A DNA stretch of 62,000 nucleotides from Adiantum capillus-veneris (Eukaryota; Streptophyta; Polypodiopsida; Polypodiales; Pteridaceae). The stretch spans positions 908,997-970,996 of the forward strand of contig CM043964.1 of NCBI GenBank assembly GCA_014529385.2, read 5' to 3'. Position numbers and translations under genes: made by a program. Below the pieces are notes generated by a model that did no database searches, was not told the origin of the DNA, and saw only the letters and a program-made list of their open reading frames with translations. Below, one piece after another: positions 52,300 through 62,000 of this stretch. The first letter of the stretch is position 1. Every line of letters starts with the position of its first letter.

Positions 52300-55200
52300 T
52301 ACACTATGTTTTTTTGTTTGCTCACAATATTTATGAGTTTTGCAGTTTCTCAATTTCTTTATTCATATTTTTGGTTCAACATTGAATGTTCAACAAAGGA
52401 GTTGGTCAATGATGGTGCAACCAATGCTAGTGAGTGCTACAAAGAGTGCAAAGTAGGAATGTACAGGCTCTCAAGGGCTTGTCAGAATGGTGGATCACCT
52501 AAAAGGGTCAAGATCAATAAAGAGGCGGTGGATATATATGTTATATGTGGTGTTCAAGGCCAAAATTCTCTCTTAAGATGCCTGTCACATGGTCAAAGTG
52601 TGAAATGTTCAAGAAAGAGAGTGCCATAAGTGGTCTACAAGCCTGTCTAGGTCTCTCCTCAAATGGATTCACAGGGTTGAATATATGACTCATCAAAATA
52701 GGATCGGTTTGCAAATATTCAAGTGACAGGTACTTGGTATCTACTGGGTTTCATCAAAACTATCAGTTCAAGAACTAGCATTGTTGTCATTAACTACATT
52801 TGTAGCTCCTAGTCTCCTATGCATAACCCCTATGATGTTCCAAAGATCATCCATATGCAAAGTATCAACAACCTACACCCCCTCTCTATGGCAAGTGGGA
52901 ATATTGTATGGCCACCCTTAGCCACTATTTTTCATAAAAATGAGAATATAGCAACCAAAACCATGCACTCGCTAAAAACAATATCACAAAAATCATACTC
53001 AGGATCATAAAACAATCAAGTGGGAGCTATGTTCTTGTGAGTAGTATTCATGGGGGAGTTTATGTCTTGTGAATGCATCTGTAATCGTCTATGTTGCACC
53101 ATTACTTGTCAATCAATAATGTTCCACATTGGGTGAGATTTCTTGGGTATGTGATTTTAGTGCATCACGACAAGCCTTTAAAGATTATTATGCTACATAT
53201 GAATGTCAAGAGCTTTGATACAAAATGGAAATAATGAATGACCCCTCGGATCCGTGGATGATTACTTTTGTTTCAAGAGGGAGGTATGTCACAAACTGCT
53301 AGTGTGAAAACCAATGAAGATGGAGGGGGTTATGACCAAAGTATAGGATCTCAAGACAAAAACTGTTGATATACTAATCCTAATGCGAACCAAATTATGG
53401 AGCTAAAAGAAGGGGCGTGGAACCCTAGAAGATGAGAAGCAACCTAGATTTGCATAAATATGTTGTGGTAGACTGCACAGAAGTGCCTAAATTTTTTATT
53501 TACTAATGTAAGAAATTTATTGAGCTATGCTGATTTATTTGGGGGCACAATTTTCAAGTACATGGATATCTCTATTGCTTTAATTCGGTGATATTGTGCT
53601 TGTTCTAGATCCTCCTCGATATGTGTTATATAGTTATGCATATGAAAGATCACAAGGTGATTATACTCAATACGACAGCACAACAAAATGGGTCAAAATA
53701 TCAATTCGCATATTCAACACCATGTTGGGGGACACCCTCATCTCTTCGGTGGGTGACAATTTCCTTTGGCGCACCCTCATCTCTGACACTAGTCTTGTAC
53801 ATAACTATATGGCCACTGCGATGGTAGTAAGCTACCTGCAATTGGTCAATTTTCCCTTTTTCTACACTAAGAGAGATAGCAAGAGCACATGCATCACACG
53901 TCCATTAGAAGAAATTTTATAGGCTTTTGCAAGCAATGGGGAGGCTCTTGGCCCACTTAGAGATAGCAAGAGCAAATGCAACCACACAACCGTGAGACTT
54001 TTTCCAATTATTTGCACAATCAACTTGTTAGTGGAATGTTACCCTTGAGGGTTTTTGATCAGTGAGACTAAGGGTTCGTGTGCATGCAGGTGCGCCTAGT
54101 ATCTCTCTCATTGTTATAAAAAAGGGGACGGCCAAGAGCCTTGAATGACCTCATTGTTCATTAATAGCGTGCAAAGCATGCGTAAAAAAACGTATAAAAA
54201 TGGTCAACATTTTTTTGACAAAAGAGACACTAGAGCCTCTCCCATGTTTCTTTCACCTTGAATAACCACATGTTCATGAGAATTGACCAAAACATGTGAA
54301 CATTAGGGCTGTGTGAACACGAGCCACTTTTGTGGCTATAAGCAAATTTTTTGTAAATTCTTGTTCTCATAGACCAAAAACAACCTCATCAAAACCTTTC
54401 ACGGATTTGTTCCCAAGGCATGTAGGGAGTCGAAAAAAAAATAGAAACAAATAGTTTCATGTAAATTTGTTACTTTTTAAGAGCCATCTTTTAGGTGCAA
54501 TCGAACAAAAAACGTTCAAATTTTTTGAAATCCCTTGTAGACCCCTTAAAAACCTTCAAAGCACATTGAAACTTTTTTGAAAAATACATGGATATTTATA
54601 CAATGCAAATCTATGCATATATTATGTTTAGAAAAAAAATGTCGACCTATTTTAGACCTCAAAAGCATGTATCCTGTGAAATTTAAAAGCCAGTGTTGAG
54701 GCTTCTTACTATTTTTAAAAAACTATTTTTTAAAATTTTGCACTTTTTTGGAATTCACGGTATACTAAAATTTTCCTCTATGTCATAGGACCTGAATGAT
54801 ATCCTATGATGAGGGTTTCTTGAAAAGTAGACAATCTTAGAGTTAATTTTATATAATGAGGTGCCAAGCCACTATTGTGGCTCAAACACAGACCTAGTGT
54901 TAAAAAACACCAAAAATTATAAAAAATGACCAAGTATTTTTTTTAAAAAAAGGGGCTAGATCCCACCCTTCACCCGCATGCGTGCGGATGATGGGGAAAC
55001 TCTAGCATCCCCTCTTTTTTTGCAATATATTTGGCAGTTTTTGTCCATTTAAATTTTCTTAAAAGGGGTACTAGAGCCTCCCCATGATTTGCCCATGTGG
55101 AGGATGAGAGGTCTTGAGCACCCCTTGAAAAAAATACTTTGACTAATTTGAAAAAAAATGTCCATGAAAAAATATATTTGGCCATTTTGATGATAGGGTG

Positions 55201-56885
55201 GCGCTGCTTTTGGAATCTTTAAGAGGCGATGTGTAATGCACAAGACCTTTCACACGATCGCTATTGCAAATTGAGTCATAGACAAAGTATCATTGTGAAA
55301 TGGATCCCTAATGTGGACCCTACACATGTATTCATGTGGCAGTAGTGCTAAGGGTTGCCCATGGACCACGGTTACAAAAACTTCCACTAAAGAGGAATCT
55401 CGTGGGATTCCATTTTGCCATGGAAGAGAGCCATCATGTGAGGCAGGTTGACGATAGCAAACCATGGTAGCATGCAGGTGCCTATTGATGCACAGGGGTT
55501 GGGGGAGGATGACAACAACCATTAATACTGTGCATGGGGCGGGTCACTCAATAAAATGTGGGTACCCCATGGGAACCCATAGTAGGCTAGTTTTTCCATG
55601 TCATCACAGAGTGCCATTGGCATCCGATGACGGCCATCATAGAACACCACCAAACGACGCAAGGTGAAGCCAATGGGTTGCTTCATGCTGCTCGTGCAGA
55701 GCCAGGCCAACTATGCCATTGTGCGAGGAGCCAAAGCTCTCACCCCATGCTTCTTGCTGCTATTGGGAGCATCCCCACTCAATATATAAAGCATGAACTT
55801 CTAGGTTACTACACCCCATGTGGGCTAACTTGGTGGCACCACATGGCAGTCTTTCATGCAGTAGACCTCCAATGGCACCCATAACCCACCAAAACCATTA
55901 ATAAAAAAAAAAAATCCCCTGACTTCAACCTTTTTCTATTCTCTATAAAGGCATCCAATCATCAAGCCGTTAAACCCCACTTGTAGACCCGATCCCCAGC
56001 TAACATCCATTCCAACAGTTTTTGACTTTCCCAAGCCCTCAGATGATGTGCCCCAAATCGGGAAAAAGTCATCTATCAACACATTGTCGAGAACTGCCGC
56101 CATCTTCAAACCTTAGCATCTTGCCCATTCTGCCTTCATTTGACGTGCTTTCACTTCTCTTGGCCTTTGCATACCACATACGCCACATACAAACTCTAAA
56201 AAGGCTGAGAAAACCTCAGATGGCACATTGATCGAGGCAACTAATCCAACTCAAAATTGACCCCCGATGAAACTTCAACTAGCAATAACTTGGCAACCAT
56301 AACTCCAATCAACAATTTGAAAAGACCTACATGCTCCACATGATGAGATCTTTGTATATATCCTCTAAAACCAGCTCTGAACTCTAGTCATCACCTGCCG
56401 TGTCCGTCGAGAATCTTAAAACCACTTCAACTTTGAATAGCCATATCTTCCACCCTATAACTCCATTTGATGAGTCATCTAGACCAACTTGTAGAGCATA
56501 TTGAGTGCCACGTATGACACTCATTTTTTTCACCTTCAATGCTTCAAAAATGCACCTATCGTAGGTACCATAATAGAGAATTCTAGCCCTGAAAACTATA
56601 TATAGCATGCATAATAATTGCTCCTTGCCTGCTCTTGATCTTCACAGTTGCCCTTGGGAGATCACACAACTGTGATTTGCACTCTTTCTAGCACCGACCA
56701 GCTTTGGATACACCATCATTGTCTAACCCTCTTGTTGAATATTCAATGTTCAACCAAAAAGATGACAAAAGAAACTAAGAAACTGTGTGTACAGAGTCTT
56801 ATTTGTGGCAAGTGTAAATCATGTGTACATTGGTTGCCCAACCCTTTCTATCAGAACTTGATGCATCACTGGCACCAACTCCCTT
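52300..56885. other. No recognisable gene; probable old TE remnants
   Basis: Only short frames are found (for example 52306-52629, 53596-53922), without domains. 54100-55240 is AT-rich with A/T runs. 55250-56000 has more balanced composition and many CCCATG/CCATGG strings but only overlapping frames. TTCTCTATAAAGGC at about 55940 is TATA-like, and the sequence to its right (repeated CAACTTTGAATAGCCATA- and CAACTAGCAATAACTTGG-like phrases) resembles an LTR/leader. CATTGAATGTTCAAC (52381) and TATTCAATGTTCAACC (56740) recur. Confidence 0.35.
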
Positions 56886-57062
56886 TCATAAATAGAGCTT
56901 GACATGCACACCATTCACTCTGTTCTTAAGAAGACGACCATTCATCCACATGAGCAAATAAGTACCATTGAGAAAACCCTAACGGACCTTCTCAGGCCTT
57001 GTCCACTTCTTCTTAAATTTATCTTGAAGGTGAAATCTTGATAGCTTTTGTACTTCATAACC
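56885..57062 (-). pseudogene. Gypsy integrase C-terminal tail fragment
   Basis: On the minus strand NGDLVMKYKSYQDFTFKINL is followed (frame shifts) by KWTRP and NGTYLLMWMNGRLLKNRVNG. This is the GDLVL-Y..KF..KW-GPY..NGTYYL.D..G layout of gypsy integrase tails. It abuts the copia gag fragment at 57066 directly. Confidence 0.55.
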
Positions 57063-57065
57063 AAA

Positions 57066-57460
57066 TCACCGTTCTCTATCTGTTTCACTAGAAAATGTTG
57101 GTTGATCTTTGTCACTTTTTTCTCCCACTACTTCACATACAAATCTGTTTGCCGCTTTCTCCAAAGCTTTAAGATGGGTAATCTTATCCCACAAAACATC
57201 TTGGTGAGATGCCAAGCTTAGGCGGATTGTTCCTAATGCCTTTACATCTTGGTGAGCCGGATTGTTCCTAGTGCCTTTAGCTATCATTGCGGGATTCTTT
57301 GGAAGAATACTTAGTGGCAAATAAATGTCCTTCTAGTAGAGGTAGTCTTCAATCTGCATCTTCCAGTGTTGGTAGTTTTTACCATTGAACGTTTGAACCT
57401 TGAGCTCACCTTCCTCCACAAGATTACTTTCCTTAAGATACTTTAGCTACAAGCAAACCT
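57066..57460 (-). pseudogene. Copia-3 gag fragment
   Basis: On the minus strand, after the primer site: VQTFNGKNYQHWKMQIEDYL, then KDIYLPLS and DVKALGTIRLSLASHQDVLW. This is the opening of a copia Gag (NY-x-x-W and the following Leu-rich helix). A stop interrupts it near 57335, and it ends at a junction with gypsy sequence. Confidence 0.65.
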
Positions 57461-57461
57461 T

Positions 57462-57565
57462 TCTCTGATACCAATTATTAGGAAATATGGCGTAGCTAAG
57501 TAGATATTATGGTATTTTACTTAATAAAGAGAGATAATTTACACAAGAGATTATAAATTAGGGAG

Positions 57566-57604
<39 letters not shown>

Positions 57605-57690
57605 ACGATATATGTGCTTCACCCAATGTGGGCTACATCCATGAAAAAGTAGCCACTTGATGGCTTTAGTATACTTAATAAATCGTACTC
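57462..57690 (-). repeat. Copia-3 primer-binding site and 5' LTR remnant
   Basis: TTGGTATCAGAGA (minus strand, 57462-57474) is a tRNA-iMet primer site. The LTR should begin at about 57477 (plus-strand TATTAGGAAATATGG; the canonical TG/CA has mutated). A (GA)n tract lies at 57575-57603. The outer LTR boundary is unknown. Confidence 0.55.
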
Positions 57691-58982
57691 TACTTCCATA
57701 GCCTCTTTTCATTGATCCTTTTGTGGAGAAGAGAGAGATTCACTATAATTCTAATAAAGAGACCAAGATCAAAAAGTCTAGCAAACAACTGAAAGAAATT
57801 ACGTTGAAGATTTGAAACATGTAGTACCCCTCTATATAATTTGAGTGGAAGAAGATAAACAATTTTTATCATCAACAAGATAAACAACACGTTGAGATGA
57901 TACTTATGGAGAAAATTACACTGATATGTCATATTTTTCATAGCACCAAAATCAATAATAAAAAGTGAACCATCATTTACATGAAGTATTCTATCTAGAG
58001 TAACCAAAAATAAGACACAACTTGTTTTTGGTACAATAGCTTAATCTCTATTACGATCTGTGCTGCATTGATGCTTATAGCACATATGAGTGGGATGATC
58101 AGATCGTCCACATTATTCCCAAGAAGAAGATTAATCTTTAGAAAAAATGTGGTTGTTTAGTGGTAATCTTGTGTTCTTCATCATATTGACGTGCCCAAAA
58201 ATAATCTTCAATATGACAATTTTTGTTGCAATAAGAACAATGCTTGTCAAGAAATTTGAAATGAGGAAAAAAATTACCACGATGACCACCTCTATGGTTT
58301 CCTCATTGAAATGGACACTTTTGAGCATAAAAAACACGTTCCATCTGTTGTGACTCAATCTCCTCTTGTGAAATCATAGCTGCATCCAGACTAGCATTAT
58401 GTCATTCTTGACATTTAGAGTATTCAATTAAAGATATGCAGGTTTGGTCAAAATCAAGATTATCCTCATTGAAATGGACACTTTTGAGCATAAAAAACAC
58501 GTTCCATCTGTTGTGACTCAATCTCCTCTTGTGAAATCATAGCTGCATCCAGACTAGCATTATGTCATTCTTGACATTTAGAGTATTCAATTAAAGATAT
58601 GCAGGTTTGGTCAAAATCAAGATTATCCTTGTTAGAAAGAATGGTAACAATGTTATCATAAGTGTTAGAAGTAATGGTAACAATGTTATCATAAGAAGAG
58701 TCCTTCACTGTATCAGAGAGAAGTGTAATCAGCTTTTTTTGGAAACGTGATCACCGGCAGTAGCAAGGTGATTAATAATAGATTTTAAAGATTCAGTATG
58801 TCTCGTCATAGTAGTACCAACTTCACATTATAACTTGGTAAGAAAACCTCTCAAATGACTGATTTCTTTTGAAATTTTGCAATGAGGTACTTCAAAAAGT
58901 AGGAAGTTTATACATATCAAGTAGAAGAGAATCATTGAGAGTAAAAAGAATGTTCTGATGGGTTGCTTTATCATATTGATGC
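57690..58982 (-). pseudogene. Copia-4 gag and protease fragment
   Basis: On the minus strand, gag text near 58960-58500 (SLLLDMYKLPTF, KKLITLLSDTVKDSSYDNIV, SLDAAMISQEEIESQQMERV) is followed by a zinc knuckle CSYCNKNCHIEDYFWARQ (about 58190-58250). The protease site (about 57910-57960) reads FIIDFGAMKNMTYQ, with DFG in place of DSG, then LYRGVLHVSNLQRNFFQLFA, matching copia NVLYVP-L-NLLS. Frames are broken throughout. The right edge is cut by the Copia-2 LTR at 58983. Confidence 0.75.
58301..58626. repeat. 163-bp tandem duplication in Copia-4 gag
   Basis: CCTCATTGAAATGGACAC starts at 58301 and at 58464. The two 163-bp units appear identical through GCAGGTTTGGTCAAAATC and AAGATTAT. A smaller doublet, TAATGGTAACAATGTTATCATAAG, lies at 58645-58700. 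Confidence 0.92.
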
Positions 58983-60085
58983 TGTAATGTCTATTGCCCG
59001 CACTGGAGCAATAGGCATTACGGGAATGATTACCCGCAACTATATTATATGAACATCAACATATAGAATGACAAGAGAAGGAAGTACATAGTACACAGGC
59101 ACAAAACACCTCTTTCTTCATTCATGTATATTCCAGACTCAGAGTTACAACAGTAGATGCCATGAATATCATAGAGATTGGTTAAGTTCCATCAAAAGAC
59201 AGGTATACCCCTCCATATACAACCGCTGCTCCAGCGCAGTTCGGGAACGGTGCACCCACTCCTGTCCCATGATATCCCGTGAAGAACTGCTGCTACTGCC
59301 ACCCCATACCGCATGACTCTTGATCCGCAGTGTGCAGAACTCCGCAGGATCGCAGGACCGCATGTGCTGCTAATGCCGTAACATCTGGCACGCACGGTGG
59401 ATTGCGCGAACCCACACTCAGCATCTCCGGTTGGAAGGTTCCGGTGGTTGCTCTGCACCCTGCTCTGGTGAAGAGGAAATATCAATATAGCCAAAGCCTC
59501 TAAAATGTGCAGTATGTACCCGATAGACCTCATCCAGAAGATGTGGATCTATCTCAATTTGTTCCGGCCAGGCAGCCCGAGGAATGAACTGCGTTGGCAA
59601 AGAGATAGATTGAGGCGGCTATGGCATAGGAGCAAGAGGTGTATGTAACGGATAATAGCGAGAAAGGTATCTATTAAGAGAAGACAAAAATGGAGGGCAA
59701 GGTGGTAGACTGAGAGAAAAAGAATGAGCTAAGGTCTCCACCCAAAAACAGACCCTGCGCCATGTAAAGAATGAGGATGCAAGAGAGCTACACAAGACAA
59801 GCACAAAGCACACAGATATGGAAAGCTTCTTCTTCTTCTTCACAGAAAAGAGAGTACAAAAATGACTAAGTGCTAAAGCTGAAAAGTAGCACATATGTAC
59901 ATGCAGTCACTAAGTGTGAACTCGCTAGAAGCGTACTAGGCTGGCACTATAAGTGTAGTCCAGCTGTAGAATCACTGGCAGAGATCCTCCGTGTCGGTCA
60001 CCTAACGTGCCAGTGAGTAAATGCCGTAAGCGGCCAAGACCCGTAGTGGATGCCAGCTCAAGGTGTAGAGCTCGACATCTCAACA
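58983..60085 (-). repeat. Copia-2 3' LTR
   Basis: On the plus strand it runs from TGTAATGTC to CATCTCAACA, giving TG..CA ends. On the coding strand it starts TGTTGAGATG directly after the purine tract GAGGGGGAG (60086-60094). It interrupts Copia-4 gag at 58982. The 5' LTR lies outside the window, so the left end rests on the TG motif and the change of sequence. The frames at 59169-59533 inside it are not genes. Confidence 0.7.
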
Positions 60086-60096
60086 CTCCCCCTCGA
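60086..60096 (-). promoter_or_regulatory. Copia-2 polypurine tract
   Basis: GAGGGGGAG on the minus strand sits between the pol stop codon (60100) and the LTR start TGTTGAGATG. Confidence 0.8.
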
Positions 60097-60099
60097 GCT

Positions 60100-62000
60100 C
60101 TACATGTCGCAGAGTCCAAGCATAGTCCGGAAACATCGAAGCTTCTCAGCTCCGAGGGCCTTGGTAAAGATATCCGCTATCTGCTCCTCTGTGCTGACGT
60201 AGACCAAGTCGATGTCGCCCGCCAACACTCGCTCTCGAACGTAGTGGTAATGGACCTCTATGTGTTTGGTCCTAGCATGGAACACTGGGTTCCTAGCCAA
60301 CTGCATGCTGCTGAGGTTGTCACAATGAATGAAAATCTGCTGGTCCACCTGCACTCCCAAGTCCTCAAGTAATGTGCGTAGCCAAGCTACCTCGCACACC
60401 GCAACTGCTGCACCTCTGTACTCGGCCTCTGTGCTCGATAAAGCAACCGTAGGCTTCTTTTTGCTACTCCAAGTAACGGCAGCACTCCCAAAAGAGAACA
60501 TGAAGCCACTCGTAGATCTCCTATCAAAAATGCTACCTGCCCAATCTGCATCTGTATACCCATACAATGCTAATGGTGCATCTGCTGCATAGAACAATGC
60601 GTAGTCAAGAGTCCCTTGCACATACCTAAGTGTGCGCCGTACTCCATCCAAATGTGGCTTCCTCGGAAGCTGCATGAACTGACTCTTCAAGCCTAATGTG
60701 TAGCTCAAGTCTGGCCTTGTGATAGTCAAGTAGATTAGACTACCCACCATCTTCCTGTACATATTGACATCCTCAACAACATCACCCTTCTCTGCACTCA
60801 GCTTTGCATTCACATCCAAGGGAATGGAAATCGGCTTACAATCAGCCATACCATACTTTGACAACATGTCCAAAGCATATTGTCTCTGTGACAGCCATAC
60901 ACCCTCTGGAGTCCTGATCACCGCAATGCCAAGAAAGTAGCGCAACTCGCCCAAATCTTTCATTTCAAACTCCTGTTTGAGAAGACCCTTCACATGGTCA
61001 ATCTCCATAGCATTGTCACCAACAATAATAAGGTCATCTACATATATGGTAATGACCACAATCCCCACATCACTCTCACGTACATAGAGTGAATGATCAG
61101 CATGAGCTCTCCTAAAACCAATACTGACAAGATACTTGGCAATCCTGTCATACCATGCTCTAGAGCCCTGCTTCAAACCATACAAAGCTTTGAGAAGTCT
61201 GCATACATAATCTGGGTAACCTGGATCGACATAACTAGGTGGCTGATCCATATACACTTCCTCTTGCAACTCACCATTCAAGAAGGCATTCTTTACATCC
61301 ATTTGATGCATAATCCATCCTCTAGATGCAGCCACTGCTATGACAGCTCTCACAGTCGTCATCTTTGCCACTGGAGCAAAGGTCTCCTCATAGTCTATGC
61401 CATACGTCTGTGCATAACCCTTTGCGACCAGCCTTGCCTTGTGACGCTCAATGTTACCATCAGCCTTATGCTTGGTTTTATACACCCATTTACAGCCAAT
61501 AGCTTTCTTGCCACTTGGCAATGGCACCAACTCCCATGTGTCATTTGCTTCCAATGCAGCCATCTCTTCATTCATTGCATCATCCCAATGCACATTTCCA
61601 ACTGCATCCTCAAAACATGTGGGCTCCACATCCTGTATCACCTTAGCCATGTAGGCTTGGTGATGCGCTAGATACCCACCATAAGTCAATTTCTGAACTG
61701 GATTTCTGACTCTATTAGATCTGCGCGGTCCTTGGTCACTCCTTTGCCCTCTAGCATCTTCTTGTACTTTCCTTACACCAGGTGTCCTGACAGCCGGAAT
61801 TCCAAATTCCTCATCAAGACTTTGTTCAGAACCATCTGAATCCATGTCTACATGTGAAAAACCTGATGATGCATCGACCATAAAGGGAGGTTCATCAACC
61901 TTTTCCTTTCCTTTTCGTGATACATTCCCTGTACCTGTTGGTGGAGTAACCTGCGTACGTAGTCTACCATTCCATGGTTTCTCAACAGAGCCACGAGAAG
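60100..62000 (-). CDS. Copia-2 pol, C-terminal part: reverse transcriptase and RNase H (5' end outside window)
   Basis: The frame stays open from the window edge to the stop at 60100, so this is the end of a longer gag-pol. Counting from the Met at 61881: an integrase-RT spacer rich in Arg (GPRRSNRVRNPVQKL) at 50-65; RT from about 98 to 340 with NDTWELVPLPSGKKAIGCKW, the catalytic region QMDVKNAFLNGELQEEVYM (193-211), ALYGLKQGSRAWYDRI and YVDD (280-283); RNase H from about 438 to 580 with TDADWAG (first Asp), SSTEAEYRG (Glu), HCDN (Asp) and ADIFTK (Asp). All catalytic residues are present and no stop or frameshift is seen. The protein copies element RNA; this copy may be recent. Confidence 0.93.
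   Translation of the reverse strand, partial: SRGSVEKPWNGRLRTQVTPPTGTGNVSRKGKEKVDEPPFMVDASSGFSHVDMDSDGSEQSLDEEFGIPAVRTPGVRKVQEDARGQRSDQGPRRSNRVRNPVQKLTYGGYLAHHQAYMAKVIQDVEPTCFEDAVGNVHWDDAMNEEMAALEANDTWELVPLPSGKKAIGCKWVYKTKHKADGNIERHKARLVAKGYAQTYGIDYEETFAPVAKMTTVRAVIAVAASRGWIMHQMDVKNAFLNGELQEEVYMDQPPSYVDPGYPDYVCRLLKALYGLKQGSRAWYDRIAKYLVSIGFRRAHADHSLYVRESDVGIVVITIYVDDLIIVGDNAMEIDHVKGLLKQEFEMKDLGELRYFLGIAVIRTPEGVWLSQRQYALDMLSKYGMADCKPISIPLDVNAKLSAEKGDVVEDVNMYRKMVGSLIYLTITRPDLSYTLGLKSQFMQLPRKPHLDGVRRTLRYVQGTLDYALFYAADAPLALYGYTDADWAGSIFDRRSTSGFMFSFGSAAVTWSSKKKPTVALSSTEAEYRGAAVAVCEVAWLRTLLEDLGVQVDQQIFIHCDNLSSMQLARNPVFHARTKHIEVHYHYVRERVLAGDIDLVYVSTEEQIADIFTKALGAEKLRCFRTMLGLCDM

Larger units (their letters stand above)
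50630..52300 (+). mobile_element. Gypsy-2: fossil Ty3/gypsy fragment (small ORFs, RT, RNase H)
   Basis: In order it holds ORF A' (50638), ORF B' (50852), then directly RT and RNase H; gag and protease have been deleted between about 51140 and 51250. It is plus strand, opposite to Gypsy-1, and belongs to the same broad group because the two leader ORFs match. No LTR is recognised on either side. Confidence 0.7.

Noticed and set aside
59169-59533. Minus-strand frames of 64 and 113 codons
   Set aside because: They lie inside the Copia-2 3' LTR and carry no motif.

Overview
The window is plant nuclear DNA made almost entirely of transposable elements; I find no convincing host gene, rRNA, tRNA or CRISPR array. 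The plant assignment rests on three observations: intron-containing CACTA (En/Spm) transposase genes with the plant-type order (transposase-associated, Transposase_21, DUF4218 and DUF4216 regions), many Ty1/copia and Ty3/gypsy elements primed by tRNA-iMet or tRNA-Asp-type sites, and long (CT)n/(GA)n and (CA)n microsatellites. The species cannot be read from the sequence.

Left part (1-23300). The window opens inside a ~2.6 kb LTR on the plus strand (1-2554). A coiled-coil ORF runs into this LTR. Next come an unidentified DNA-transposon-like zone with spaced motif repeats (3.4-5.5 kb) and a degenerate minus-strand copia element (about 5870-10600) that carries a clean solo LTR of another family (7241-7748). 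A 1.8 kb fold-back element follows (10755-12549), containing four GC-rich palindromes. After poorly defined sequence there is a degenerate relative of the W-x-P-K retroelement described below (15.5-16.7 kb), an LTR plus gag remnant with a tRNA-iMet primer site (18755), and a fossil CACTA fragment (about 21.9-23.0 kb).

Central nest (23301-50445). An outer minus-strand CACTA element (CACTA-1) is split by three later insertions. CACTA-2 (24860-32534, plus strand) is a sibling element with a 3-bp TCA target duplication. Gypsy-1 (33511-42794, minus strand) is a dual-RNase H Ty3/gypsy element with 2.6 kb LTRs, one of them truncated. The third is a very young non-autonomous LTR element (44161-50087, TSD CCAGC) with three apparently identical LTRs, two of them in direct tandem. 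Removing CACTA-2 and one TSD copy rejoins the CACTA-1 transposase sequence across the site. CACTA-2 has the two-gene layout expected of En/Spm elements: a TNP2-like transposase gene (broken by two stops and a frameshift) and a TNPA-like DNA-binding gene (mostly open). It has GCGTCGCTATA-type subterminal repeats, and its 5' region holds a captured heavy-metal-associated (HMA) domain fragment.

Right part (50.4-62.0 kb). A plus-strand gypsy fossil (50.6-52.3 kb) preserves the same two small ORFs found upstream of gag in Gypsy-1. About 4.6 kb without recognisable genes follows, then copia/gypsy fragments (56.9-59.0 kb) and the 3' half of an intact-looking copia element (58983 to the window edge) with an uninterrupted RT-RNase H frame.

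The most unusual signals are the paired paralogous small ORFs upstream of gag, the protease-like W-x-P-K repeat protein of the young non-autonomous element, its LTR-LTR junction, the HMA capture in CACTA-2, and the fold-back element built from repeated palindromes.
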